DNA of 64,000 bases. Origin: Plantago major. Its lineage: Eukaryota > Streptophyta > Magnoliopsida > Lamiales > Plantaginaceae. The stretch is from positions 62,001 to 126,000 of the forward strand of contig JAIFAC010000279.1 of assembly GCA_026545765.1 (NCBI GenBank), read 5' to 3'. Below, piece by piece: positions 23,526 to 36,145 of the stretch; positions within the stretch are counted from its first letter, which is position 1, and each line of letters opens with the position of its first letter. The position numbers were made by a program, and so were the translations under genes. The notes under the pieces were generated by a model. It saw nothing but the letters and a program-made list of their open reading frames with translations, ran no database searches and was not told the DNA's origin.

Positions 23526-23915
23526 CCGTTATGGATGAAGAAAGTAAAGAGAAGATAGAAGAGAGTTTCCCCGCCTAAAGAGTATACCGGACCCCCCCCC
23601 CTCCCGGCCCGTCACGGAGATCAAGAAAGTACAAAGAAGATTGAAGACATTTTCCCCGCCTAGAGAGTATCAGCTGATCCCCGCCCTCCCCCGGCTCGTT
23701 ATGGAGATCAGGGAAGTAGAGAGAAAATCTAAGAATGTTTCCCCACCTAAAGAGTATCAGATCCCCCAGGCTCGTTATGGAGATCAGGAAAGTAGAGAAA
23801 AGATCTAAGAGAGTTTCCCCACCTAGAGAGTATCAGATCCCCCTGGCCCGTTATGTATCAAGAAAGTAGAGAGAAGATCGAAGAGAGTTTCCCTTTAGAG
23901 AGTATATGCCGACTC
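23525..23915. repeat. Minisatellite, about five copies of a 73-90-bp unit
   Basis: Repeated order: GAAAGTAGAGAGAAGAT, then GAGAGTTTCCCC, then CCTAGAGAGTATCAG, a C-rich tract, then GGCTCGTTATGGAGATCA. Copies near 23566, 23648, 23737, 23812 and 23886 vary mainly in the length of the C-rich tract. No gene here. Confidence 0.85.
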
Positions 23916-26880
23916 CACCCCACGCTAGAAAAATGTAGTTTTTACTAACAATCATAAAATGTTGTGGTGGTCTTGTAACAAAAGGTATGGGCGGGTTCGG
24001 TATATACCAATGGACACGAACATCATTATTTCGAAAGGGGTTGGAATTCGGGTTGGATAGAATCAGTCCTTCTAGCCAGAGATTGTAGAGAAGAGAAACC
24101 TTATACCTCATCCTACCGATCGAATCATAAACATATAGAAAAGGAAATTGAAAGTCTTCACATGTAAAAAGTTGTTGATATACATGTAAAGATCAACACA
24201 CCACCAATTAGCTCACGTGTGTCTCTTCTATCTTCTGGAACTGAAAATAACATGTCTAGTATACGATTCATAGAACATTCTTAGAAGATTAGTTGAAGTA
24301 ACTATATCGACATAGATCGAAGGTCCTCCAATTTGGATTCATGCCCATTAAGAAAATTAGTGTGTGGGTAGCGATTTTGATGGAATTATGGGATTTAGAA
24401 GATTTGATTGATCACATTTATAAATAGTTGCAAATGTTGAATATCATTAGTAGAATTATGTAACCAAAATTAGATTAAAATTGTAAAGGTAACAGAACCA
24501 AATACGCATTAACTTGGCATCAAAAATAAATTTATCCTGATTATAATTGTTTTGTAATTTTTTAATCTAAAAAAATGAAATAATTTCTCACATTGATTTG
24601 AGGCCAAAGTACCATAGCTAGAATTGATAATAAAAACTGGTCTTTATAATATATGGATATATCTCATTTTCACATGCCTAAAATTGAAAATTAATTTATT
24701 ATTTTATTCTTTACCTTCTCACCTCTTCTACTTTATTCACTATCTCCTCGACTATTAATTATTTTTCATACAAAAGTATTTAGAGAAAAGTCGAAACCTA
24801 AATTCAAAAAAAAAAAAGAAAAAGTAGAGAGTTAATACAACTTAAAATGAATTTCTTTTTACTTTAATTTTGTATTAGAAAATGTCCAAGTAATTAGAAA
24901 GCTCAAGTATCATTTATGCACATGCGGATCATGTGTGCTTCAAATTGAACCATCAACTTTAGAATATAGTAGAAAAATATGCGAAAGTGCCGAATAATAG
25001 AAAGTCATAAATGGTATGGTCGTATGGATATATATATGAGGCTAATCAAAATAATCGTATATTTTAGTTTGTCCAGAATGTTTGATGCTAAACTATTTAA
25101 AATGAGTATTTTTTTGAATGATTGATGCTACATTAATTATTTATAATGTGTTTTAATGAGTCGTTTTTAATTTTTAAAATTTCATTATATCATTTTATCT
25201 TATTCAAAAATTTATATTTTATTTTAATGAATAAAACAATTTATTTTATTAATAATAGTATTCAAGATTGGTGTCTACATAGATTAAATCTTGTCACGGC
25301 AATTCAAATATATATTAAAAATATTTTTGGATTTTGTAGATAAAGTTATATGAGATTAATATTTTATTTTAGTGAATGATATGATTTATTTAATTAATAA
25401 TAACAATAATAATAATAGTAATAGTAATAATAATAGTAATAATAATCATCTATTAAAAAACTTTATTAATGGTCTTAGCATTTTAATAACCATAATACAT
25501 AAAATTTTGTCACTGACATTAATATTGCTCACATAATCTTAGCAACAACACTACTCGCTCCTTATTCAAACTACCTTAACCATAGAATCAAAATTTCCGT
25601 AGGATGGATGGAATTTGAATGAATCTGTGGGTTTAGCTCATCAACTTTATATATTATATTATATTATATAAGAACACCCATTGATAATCTAAGTGATAAA
25701 ACATTAGCTTGATTCCTCATGTTTAACAGCAAAACTTTATGCAACAAAATTCTCTCCCTTAGGAATCGCTCAATAGTAGAATCAAAATGTATAATTGAAA
25801 ATATAAATATCGATTATATATTAATTGAAAATATAAATATCTATTAATATAAACATAAACATTTTTGAGTTTTGTAGATAAATTTATATGAGACTTAATA
25901 AAAACTATATGTAGCCAACATACAAAAAATAAGCGATTGAAATATATCTTTGGTTGAAAATCATTAATTACAAAATTACATAGGATTGAATTAATTTAAT
26001 AAATGTTCTATTTTTAAATTTAATTATTTCATTTATCTTATTTAATAAATTTATACTTTATTTTAATAAATAATATAATTTATTTAATGAATAATAGTAT
26101 TGAAGATTGGTGTACATGGATTAAATGTCTTGTAAGAATTCAAATATATCTTAATATATTTTTAATTTTTGTAGATAAAGTTATATGAGATTTAATAAAA
26201 ATTATATATCTGACCATACCAAAAATAAAGCATGAAATATGTATATCTTGGGTTGAAAATACATTAATTACGTAGGATTGAATTAATTTAATAAATACTC
26301 TATTTTTAAAATTTTAGTATTCTTATTTAATAAATTTATATTTTATTTTAATAGATAAAATAATTTATTTAATTAATAATAGTATTCAAGATTGGTGTCA
26401 TGGATTAACGTCTTGTCGCGTGAATTCAAATATATATTCCATATATTTTTGGATTTTTAGATAAAGTTATATGAGATTTAATAAATTATATATGGATTAA
26501 CATCTAAAATAACGTTGAAATATATCTTGTTAAAATGTAACTAATTAAAATTACGGAATTTGAATGAATCTGGTGAGGTTTAGGCAATTTGTCTTTCATA
26601 ATATATGGATGGATGGAAGCTATAGGTAATAATACGATGAGAAAGGTTAAAGAAAATAAAATAAGTAATGTCTGGCTTTTATGTCGTTTCTGAAAATCTG
26701 CAAAATTTTATTTAATTTCTAAATCTACGTTTAAAATCATTAGTTTTAAATACAGTTAATCAATCATGTCAACTTTATCATTAGTTTTCTTAAAAAAATA
26801 GCCTGGAATGGGTCGAAATATACAAAATATACTGTCACTCCACTCACGTTGACACCAACAAAGAGTGCGAGTGTGAGAGT
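23916..26880. other. AT-rich, repeat-filled intergenic region before the BRX gene
   Basis: No open frame here shows family features. It holds an AAT/AGT microsatellite (25385-25450), short TATTA repeats (25650-25675), dispersed AT-rich repeats (listed separately) and a diverged piece of the fold-back family at about 26615-26770 (AATACGATGAGAAAGGTTAA). Confidence 0.7.
25146..26560. repeat. Dispersed AT-rich repeat, at least three copies
   Basis: The marker ATTCAAGATTGGTGT (or ATTGAAGATTGGTGT) occurs near 25261, 26100 and 26385, followed by TAGATAAAGTTATATGAGA about 70-80 bp later; a fourth partial copy of the second half lies near 25870. The last two copies are about 285 bp apart, suggesting a tandem unit of that size. 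Class unknown. Confidence 0.75.
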
Positions 26881-26949
26881 GAGAGCTTTAGCTGATTCTC
26901 ACTCTTGTTCTCCTCATTTAGCTGAGCTCAGAGCTGTGTGACTTCACTT

Positions 26950-27194
26950 GGGTAGAGAAAAACAAATACTACTATCAGTACTTATAGTATATTTTCTTCT
27001 TCTTCTTCTTCATCTTGTAATTCCGCCATTAACGCCAACTTGATTCCCATTCCAAAAAACCCATTTCATTCACATCACTAACTTACACTAGCAGCAATTA
27101 CAAGTTACAACAACTCATCTAAGATTTGATTTCATTCATTCGTTTGATTTGATTTGATTTCAAATCAATCAATCAATCCCAATTCCCAAATAAA
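26950..27194 (+). promoter_or_regulatory. Probable 5'UTR of the BRX gene
   Basis: A pyrimidine-rich run (TTCTTCTTCTTCTTCATC near 26995-27015) and short TTTGATTTGATTTGATTT repeats precede the ATG at 27195, typical of a plant leader. No clear TATA box was identified; the start of transcription is a guess. Confidence 0.35.
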
Positions 27195-30100
27195 ATGTTG
27201 ACTTGCATAGCCTGTTCGAAGCAGTTAACCACCAATGGATCTCTTGGTGAAGCACTGCCGCAAGACGAGGATAACGTCGCCACTACTCCTTCGACTAAGC
27301 AGGCAATCAAATCCATTACTGCCCAAGTAAGTTCCAAATTTACTTTGATTATTTATGTTTTGTTTGTAAAGTATTGTAGATGAATACTGTATTACTTGTG
27401 CAGCTTAAGGATATGGCGGTTAAGGCATCGGGAGCGTATAAGAACTGCAAGCCATGTTCGGGTTCTTCTTCGGGCCACGATTACCTGGACTCCGATTTGG
27501 GCTCAGAAAGGTATTTCGTTGGATCCTACAGAAGAACAGGCAAGGAGATGGTGGACTCCAAATTCAAGGCATTGTCAAGTTCTTCAGGTGATGGATAAAA
27601 CATTTAATTTTTTTAAAAAATTACTAATCAGTTTGGCTGATATTTCTTTTAAACCATGGTACAGGTACACCAGCTTCCGTGGTGGTCGAACGGAATCAAT
27701 TGTGTTCATGGAGGAGGATGAGCCCAAAGAATGGACCGCTCAGGTTGAGCCGGGTGTCTTGATTACCTTTGTTTCCTTGCCTCATGGTGGAAATGATCTC
27801 AAGAGGATTCGCTTCAGGTATCACTAATAGATCTATTACTAAGTTATAATGTAACAACTCTAATCGACAACTTGGATTGTGACTTTGTGTTGTGTTGTGT
27901 TGTGTTGTGTTGTGTATCATTTTAGAGAATGCAAGAAAGTGAGTTACAATACAAGAGAATATTATAAATCCCTCCTTTTGTGTTGTGTTGTGTATCACTT
28001 TAGAGAATGCAAGAAAGTGAGTTACAATACAAGAGAATATTATAAATCCCTCCTTTTGTGTCAACACAATTTGCCTGATGATTTTAAGCTAAAAGTTGGT
28101 CAGACCAACTTTCTAAAAACTTCTACAAACTTTCATTTTGACAATTGAAACTGGAATCTACTTTTTTCGCAACAAGTCAGGCTTCCCGGTAAGATCAACT
28201 GCCAACATTCAGTTGAAACTGTGGGCCTAGTTCCAATTGCAAATGTGGAGGATCTGCAAAATGTCTGGAAGCTGTAATTTGTTTGTGAGAGATGTCTCGT
28301 GATATTTTTAATCAGCTTCACCTTGTTCGTTATGATGAATCAATTCTCTTCAAGTTGGTAGGGTGAACAGTTGTCTTTTCTTAATCTGTACAGTAATGTG
28401 GTTGAATCAAGTAAATGAGATGTAAAGTCACATTAGTGCCTCAACTTATGGAGGTGGACCACTTTAAAAAGTTGTGGGTCTTTACAAACAGTTGGCTTAT
28501 TCAGTATGGTCCATCTACTTAATTCTTGGTCACCATCCCCATGAACCACAATTTATATCTATCTGGTGTTAAGGGTTGGTCCCTGTTTAGTTTTGGGGAT
28601 CTGATAAAAAGTATTGTTTCTAATTAAAAGCTACAAAAAGGGAAGTGATAAATAAAAATCATCAAGGGCCAAAGTCTGATGGCCATCTTTAATTTCTTTC
28701 TTAGGTGTCCTTTTTGCCTTTACCTTTCATTTTCAACTCACTAATGTCTCTATTTGTTTGCCTCCTCATTTCAAATTAACCTATTACCTGCACTGATGAA
28801 GCCGCATCTTGGAACTGTACATTTATCGACTTACTTTTACTGCAATTTTGTTGAATAAAACCATAAAGTTTAATAAGTCGAGTTACCAGCAAAGCTACAT
28901 TATGATTAAAGCGTACTCACTGCATCTCCGCTTCAACTTCCTGTTGAGCTGGGACAGCAGAGAGAATCTTCATTTATAGTATTGAAGTTGGAACCAAAAG
29001 AGTACTATAATTATATAAGCTTTTGGTATTGATGGACAAGTTATCTATAGACTAGAGTTCATGACAAATTAGGAAGTTAATACTTGGGTTACCTAATAGA
29101 GTTCAAGTAAATTAGGATGTTATTCTATGTATGAAAGTTAAATTTGCCCTTTAGGGCTGTTCGTGTTTCCGGTATTGGGATCTTCATTTTGTTATCATTG
29201 TTTCAATAGCACTCCTGAAAATGTAGTCATCGGTACAACAAATTCCTATTGTTATAGGAATATGTCCCTATATCACCCATTCACCTGCTCTATAACGTTA
29301 CAATATACTTCAGGATTGCATCTTTTAGAAATGGTTGTGGAATGGCTAAGAGATCACGTATTCATGCATTGATCAAAGGAAACTTGTTTATATAGTTTTG
29401 TACATTGGAATAAAATTCAATACTGAAGTACAGAAGTACTCTGGTATACATTATTGCGTTGATGGGTGACAGTAAATCAATGTCTTGGGATAACGATTTT
29501 TGGGAGAATTATCTTAATACAGTGAAAGTTTGTTTCACTCAATTTGCAAAATGGTCAATCTGTTTTGCTTGTTTTAGGCTGTTACAGTTTGATTTCCACA
29601 TTGAATTTGAATAAAATTTATGGTATAAGATGAGACACATCTCACCTGCTATACTATCCTCTGATTTAAGATTTCATTAAGGGATCTTGTCTGCTCATTT
29701 TTTTTTTTTAACGTTATCTATGTTGAGCTTCACCCAATATATAGTTTTCAGTATCTTAGGTTTCTGTTGAACTGCAGCCGTTTCTCTTTGTGTCTATTCG
29801 ATCTTAAGAGGCAAATAAACAATCAGCAGGTGTACCAGACTTACTATGTAGGGAGCTGGATGTATCATCTATCAATTTGTTTTCGACTAATCAACTGAGA
29901 TCAAGCTATAGTTAGTTTTTCGTGAAAAAGGGGCAGATCACTGAAATAAGATAGAGTAACTTGGAAATGTTATTTGTCCAACCATCACTTGTGGGAGATT
30001 TTCAAGATATGTAGTGGAAGATATAGTTAATTAATGATTCCCACCTTGGAGATGAGATATGAGTTTTGGAAAGTGTAAGTCATAAATAATACTAATACAC

Positions 30101-32322
30101 TTCGTCCCACATAGAAAAAGGGCGGGGCGCATGTAGTGCTTTTGTTAGGCGCATTTAGCACTTTGCATTGCTCATCGATCTTGGCATGATAGTTTTGTTA
30201 AATTGTACGGTCGCTATTTTCTTTTGATTAAATTGATCTGGACAATCTGTATTTAATCTGGACAAAAAGATGCAAAATCCTACTGACTGAATTGACCCAC
30301 GAAAAGTGAGCTTTTTGAATTTGAACCAAAAGTCATTTAATCATGATCGTTGGTTTTACGTGTTTATCTAATGGAATTAATCCTGATCCAATCCATATGT
30401 TCTGAACATAGATTTCTGAAGGGTTATGTATGTTCAGACACAGCACGTAAATCTATAAATAGCAAAGGTTGCTCCAGATTTCAGAGTTCAGACACACCGG
30501 AACTTTTTATCCCAAAGCACTAACATCACTTTTACAAAACTTTCAAGATACTGCTTATCCATCACAGAATCGTTCCTTTTCATACTCCTATTTTCCCCTC
30601 ACATTTCAAATGCAAAAATATGTTGGCGAATCTTTTCTTTACCCTGGGATCTTTAATTGACTACTGTCGGCTTTCTTTTGTATTTCCTGCCTTAAGAAAA
30701 GGACATTGAATGTGGCTTCTTGTTAGAAGTTAGATTTTTCGTGTACTAACCATTATTGACTTCTCCTGCAAATCAAATTGAAGAATTGTGTGACAAATGC
30801 ATAATTATTGCTAGAGTGATTTCTGATATCTTCAGTCGAAGGGGGAAAGTCGAATGTTCTAATTTCTTTTCTGCTGTTGTTTTTGCAGCCGAGAAATCTT
30901 TAACAAGTGGCAAGCTCAGCAATGGTGGGCTGGGAACTACGATAAAGTAGTGGAACTGTACAATGTCCAGCGGCTGAACCATCATGCTGTACCACTGTCC
31001 ACTCCACCTCAATCGGAAGATGAGGTAATATTTTTGATACTACTGGTGTCATTTATTTACTATTCCATTGGAAGCCTTGAAAACATTTGTTTATTTTTCG
31101 TGCCCAAAATGAAAATACAAAATTTTCTGTACTCTTTTGATAGGAACTTGTTTTAGCCTTCTTTAATATACTACAACTATTATCAGTCCATATTCTTGCA
31201 TAAGGTTTCCAATAATTTGGGAAACATTTCCAGCCTTTTATTACATTTGTAAATACAACGATTCATGTACATGTGATCTGCAATATATGATTTCCCTGTT
31301 TGAAAATTGATGTTAATACTCGTTGTCCTTAGAACTCGAAACTCGAATCAACAGAGGAAAGCCCAGTGACACCTCCATTGAGCAAAGAGCGACAACCCCG
31401 CCGCTCCAATCGGCCGACAGGGACCGGTTATGCTTCATCAGACTCACTCGAGCAGCACCCAGTCAATTCTCGTCATTACTGTGATTCGGTTGCTCATGAT
31501 TCAACCCCAAAACTCTCTACCATCAGTGCTGCGAAAACCGAGACATCATCTATTGATGCTTCTGCACGTTCAAGTTCTTCAAGGGAGATGGAGCACTCTG
31601 GGGAGCTTTCGATGAGCAATGCCAGTGATCTAGAGTCTGAGTGGGTCGAGCAAGACGAGCCTGGGGTGTACATTACTATCCGAGCTTTGCCAGGAGGTGC
31701 TCGAGAACTCAGAAGAGTGCGGTTTAGGTTTGTGATTCCTTCTTAACCTACTCGAATAAAAATTCTAAATGCTAAGAACTATTTTCTACTGGAGTTTACA
31801 TTTGGAGTAATTGTTCGGGAGAATCTGCAGTTTGCCTGAGCACCGAAAGTCCCACAAGTTTTGAGAAACATTTTAGTGATCTTTCCTCAAACATTAGGAA
31901 TCATAGCAGTTCATTAACATCATTATAAACTTGCACGGCTGGCCGGTTAAGTGTTTGGTGTTATTTTACTTGTTGAGTCACACATTTCCAATGTAAGGAA
32001 TTCTACAAGACATGCTCAAATGTTTTAGCATGGCCAAACAAGGGTTTATCTGTATCTGATATATAAAAAGCCTCTTGGGGGGCTAGGTTTGATGTATTTA
32101 TATGCCTCATAAGGTTCAACAATCCATAGCGATGTGTGGCGAATTCACCTTTCTGCAGAGAAGCAATCAAACCCTTGTGTCTTTCTTTTCTATATTCAAG
32201 CAGAAATATGTTTTTCATGTCTAACATAAACTGATGAATGCAGCCGGGAAAGGTTTGGAGAAATGCATGCGAGAACGTGGTGGGAAGATAATCGAGCAAG
32301 AATTCAACAACAATACTTGTGA
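27195..32322 (+). CDS. BREVIS RADIX family protein (two BRX domains), six exons
   Basis: BRX-family proteins are plant-specific, sit at the plasma membrane and in the nucleus, and tune auxin-related growth of root vasculature. Exons: 27195-27326, 27404-27510 or 27587, 27665-27817, 30889-31024, 31333-31727, 32244-32322. The start MLTCIACSKQ keeps the paired N-terminal cysteines (palmitoylation sites in the family) and the KDMAVKASGAYKNCKPC block. First BRX domain: EWTAQVEPGVLITF, IRFSREIFNKWQAQQWW. A Ser/Pro-rich linker (NSKLESTEESPVTPP) follows. Second BRX domain: EWVEQDEPGVYITI, VRFSRERFGEMHARTWW, ending IQQQYL. Each BRX domain is split by an intron at the same place (RF/S). Exon 2 has two possible donors; only the upstream one (AAAG|GTATTT, 27510) keeps the frame into exon 3, at the cost of the conserved YRRTGKEM segment. 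Confidence 0.9.
27818..30888 (+). other. 3.1 kb intron 3 of the BRX gene
   Basis: Intron within the first BRX domain, donor TTCAG|GTATCA and acceptor TTTTTGCAG|CCG, splitting an AGC serine codon. Beyond the tandem duplication at its start I see no gene or clear transposon. Confidence 0.8.
27884..28058. repeat. TGTGT microsatellite and 77-bp tandem duplication in BRX intron 3
   Basis: A (GTGTT)n run at 27886-27915 leads into a unit that carries AGAGAATGCAAGAAAGTGAG and AATATTATAAATCCCTCCTT. The unit is repeated almost perfectly just downstream, start to start about 77 bp. The copies differ by one base that I can see, so the duplication is recent. Confidence 0.88.
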
Positions 32323-33290
32323 TCGATCACTGGGATTTTTCATTACTGGGTTGTGAGAGGCTTTAAATGCAATCATTGTGCGGCTTTGTTGGTTGTTGAT
32401 TTTATATTGAAGCTGTTGTTGATGTTTGATTGAAGCTACGCAGTTAGATGAGTTCAGTTACGGTGATTTGTATTTACTTCTCTAACGGTCTGTGTAGCAT
32501 TTTTGTTTGTTTTGGGATTTTCTTCCACTTGAGATGGTATGTAGGAGATGGGAGATGTTTGAGAATGTTATAGGACCATGAAGATCTTGGATATTTGACA
32601 TTACATGTACTATTAGCTTTCCTTTTCATTTTCGTAAGATAAGGTGTGACGGACAGAATTCTTTATAAGCGACTGAAATTGATTGTCTGATTCTTTACTA
32701 TATTGATGAAAGCACTCTTAATATTTTGTGTTATTTTGTGTACAAGAGATAAAGAAGAAAGATCCCACGTGGAAATAAAGTGAAAGATGATTGAAAGGTA
32801 TATAACTTTTCGCATAATAGAAATAATGATGGAAAAGGTCTAGTGGTGGGCTTTACAAGTGGATTTAGTGTATCGGCTTTATAAATTAAATTTACAAGTC
32901 TACGATGGGGAGCTTGGGGCTTGACTTTCAATTCAAATGTTAATTTTTAGATATGGTTTTATTTGTTTAAATTCGAAAATTACTTTCAGAAAAATCGAAA
33001 AGGTGTCTCTGTCCGAAATTTGTTTGGATAGACATGACCGTTTGAAACTCTATCGATTTCTCTAAATGGTTGTGTATTTACGAACAGACACAATTTCCAT
33101 TATAAATACAGAGTTCATGCATAAGGAAAACTCACTTCTCATCTGCACTTTCTCATTCGAATTCTCGAGTCTTGTTGTATCCTGAGAACAAGTTTCCACA
33201 GTGCTGGAAATATTGTTTTTCGTAAAGTGATATCACGCCTCAAGGTTTTCTGGGTTCTCTGCTTTTACAGTCTGTTTCCATTCTAAAAAA
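32323..33290 (+). other. 3' flank of the BRX gene
   Basis: The first 300-400 bp are likely 3'UTR (T-rich, several AATAA-like sites). From about 32950 to 33290 the sequence has a TATAAATA box and a leader-like segment, possibly an old promoter or LTR piece, but no matching partner was found. Confidence 0.4.
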
Positions 33291-33961
33291 TTAACAAGCT
33301 CTATTTAAGAAGCCAGCAGTTGAGTTTTGTCGGTATTATGGATTTACAAATCAACGAACAATGTCCACACTCACCGATCCAACAAAAATAACAATTAGAA
33401 AGATCAATCACAATAAATGTATCAATCGAAGAACAAAAATCAGAGAAAACTAGAATTATGTGCTTTGATCAATGATGTAATCTACATGCACAGGAAGCTA
33501 TGTCGAACAACGTTCACTATTATAATCCACAAGTATAAATTCCAAAAATCAAATGAGAATCGATCAATATGCTAATAGTCCCTTACGAACCCTAATAATC
33601 TCACAACTCTCTTAAGAGAACAAGAATTGAATGTTATGTGGATGTCTAGCGAATGGTTCAAATCATTGGTAAGATATTTATACCAATTATTAAGCTATAT
33701 CCCAACAAATCTCCACATTAGCTCAATCTTCTTGGTCTCCAATCAGCTCCTCTAAGTTAGAGCCCTTCTTCACATTCCCATCAACTCAATGCACTAACAT
33801 TATTTTCCAATTGTTATAGGCTTTGTTAAATAGCTTGAGGTATTTTCAGAATCATGTCTTCAGAGCCTTCACAACTCCCTTGTCAATGATGTCCCTTATG
33901 GAAGTACACCTTCACATCATTATGTTTTGTCTATCATAAAACATCTGATGTTTAGTGAGAA
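33291..33961 (-). mobile_element. Copia remnant: RNase H end, purine tract and 3' LTR start
   Basis: On the minus strand, 33960-33850 reads MFYDRQ... and IRDIIDKGVVKALKT, the C-terminal RNase H region of copia pol, with stops and frame slips. A purine tract (AATGTGGAGATT, 33719-33708) and an LTR start (TGTTGGGATATAGC, from 33707 downward) follow. The far end of the LTR is not clear. The coding part is cut at 33961 by another copia LTR, so this element is older. Confidence 0.6.
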
Positions 33962-35640
33962 TGTGTGGACCGGAATTTGGTAGTTTATGGATCAGTGCAT
34001 CCAGAACACCAAAGAACACTATTATAGTGTCTCTAATATCTTGAATTGAGCGTGTAGTGACTTGTGTAGTCACAACACCAATGAGACTAACACTAAGCAG
34101 TTTCTAAGTGCCAGGAATATGATGAGCAAGATGTAAGTTTCTAGAAGATTATATATCTTTAATCCACCAAGCCACAAGGCACCTGAATAAGCACTTGAAT
34201 CAGTACCAATTCCAATATGGTAATCTAACTATGAACCAATCAAGAAGATCACTAGAAAAATCATAGAAAAATAGTTGAAAAATGTGAGGTGTTATGAATA
34301 CACTCTGAGTACGGCTCAAAACTCACGTAATCAATGGAATAACTTCTGGTTGTATATATAAGTTATTCATCAATCGCTAGAAGGTAATCCCCACCAAGGA
34401 TGCATCAAAATCAAGCCTTGAGATATTCTAATCATAATAGGAGATCTTCTAAGATATCTCTTACATTTACTCTTCAAAGATTCTCACATAATCCATTAAG
34501 GAAATAACTCTTTCAAAGTGATTTGCTTTCCTAAACAAGCTCAAACTCTTTTTTCGCAATCAACCTCGACTCGTTTAACCTATTAAAAATCATGTAGAAA
34601 TCAAACTAAAATCGTGGAACTGAACTAAGGTGAATAAAGGCAAAATATAAAAATAACATACGAAAAACATAAGTTCAGAAGTAGAGTGTTGTTGGCTGGT
34701 GTTGTGAAAATACCACATCACAACTCATGCACTTTCATTCTCCCCCATGTTGTTTTTCTTAACACTAATCAACCATGGATGTTAGTGCAGATTAATATTA
34801 TAAATTAACTAGTTATTCAGACTTAACTTACGAGATATCACACCCCCTTAATATAAGAAAGACTAGTTAGTTCACAAATATAGGAGCAGGACAGACTTCA
34901 AGATTAAAAAACAATTCTCTTTATCCGGACAATTCCGATTCACGCATATAGTCATACGTTTTGCTATTAAGTAATGTACTCATTAGTTTGTGAATAAAGA
35001 CAAAACTATCAAATGTGGAAGAAGACAGTCACCTGGTGTTTTGACAACACCGGTCAGTGTTAAGACGACATCCGTTACTTAACACTTATATTCTCCCAAT
35101 TTTTGTCTTTCATCACAAAACTCAACCTGTAGATTAGTTCAAGACACACAATCCAGAATAAGATTGTTCAAAATAAGTTAAGAGAAAGTAGATAACTCTA
35201 ACATTACTCTCCCCTTTTTGTGAGGAAAGTAAGACCTCACCATCATTCATCATTCGTTGATGGACCAGTGTTGAGAGGGAAGAAGTGAGACACGGCTAGG
35301 AATAGAGGAGTGAGGCTTATTGCTGGAAGATTAGGATAAGTAATGGGTTTGAAGTGCTAGGCCAGGCACATAGGCTTTTTTGTGTCTTGCGCCTTCTCTT
35401 GATATCGAGTTAAGTAGAACTTGAAGACATAAATATGTAAAAGACAACCTTGAAACACAAGATTAGTGCATAAACATGAAAATTAAAAGAAAAGAAGATC
35501 TTTGAGGGTAGGATAAATTTAAATTTAAGAGATAATCTGGTTTCTTGGTACCCTAAGGCACAAAATTCCATACTCTTTAAGAAAAGTTGCCCAAAAGATG
35601 ATTCAAACTCCCCCATAAGTTCGAAACACTCACTTCCTGA
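33962..35640 (-). mobile_element. Copia fragment: 3' LTR and adjoining internal sequence
   Basis: LTR 33962-34737 (776 bp): read on the minus strand it starts TGAAAGTGCATGAG and ends CCGGTCCACACA, resembling the lineage ends at 20687-21554 and 41139-51328. The purine tract CATGGGGGAGAA abuts it. Internal sequence continues to about 35640 (more purine-tract-like GGGGGAG and GGGGAGA runs) without a readable ORF. It is inserted in the RNase H part of the older copia remnant on its left. The right border is unclear. Confidence 0.65.
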
Positions 35641-35699
35641 TAAGACATCTTGTTCCCTGGGATTTGATCGCCCTTATATTGCATAGGTGCTGTGATACA

Positions 35700-36145
35700 A
35701 ATCATGGTGGAGCTGACTAGATCAACATGGAAAGATGGGGAATGATGTCATTCCTCAACACTCTGGAGGACAGAGATGAGCCCTTCAACTGGGGGAAGTA
35801 CATCTTTCTGAGGTTTGTTGACAAACATTAAGGCTTTGAGCCTGTAGTGAAAGGTGATCTTGCTGAGCCCAAGCATACTATCAGCTTTGGTCTGAAGATA
35901 TGCTACACTCTAGAACCTAGGGAGGAGTACTTGTCGATGAATACTTGCTTGGTGCTGCAAAGACCCAAGCAGATGTGAAGCGTGGACTTGATTTACTTGA
36001 AAAGGTAAAAATCAAGCAGTTTTGCTCTGCAAAACCCACACACACTTCCACTGAAGATGTGTTGGAATTCTGCAATAATTCCACCATCACAGAAGATGAT
36101 GGCACTGAAGAAGTGCGCATCCTGCGAAGGTCGAGGAGTTGAAAT
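35700..36145 (+). pseudogene. Gene or transposon ORF fragment of unknown identity
   Basis: Frame pieces read FLNTLEDRDEPFNWGKYIFL, then after a TAA TISFGLKICYTLEPREEYLS, and downstream an open stretch (35945-36142) with KRGLDLLEKVKIKQFCSAKP. The NWGKYIF pattern recalls ORFs carried by plant retroelements, but I cannot name the family. Stops and frame changes show it is not functional. Confidence 0.4.

Noticed and set aside
25385..25450. CRISPR-like regular repeats
   Set aside because: Simple AAT/AGT microsatellite; CRISPR arrays are not expected in plant nuclear DNA.
30469..30660. 63-codon ORF in BRX intron 3
   Set aside because: No family features or splice context; chance open frame.
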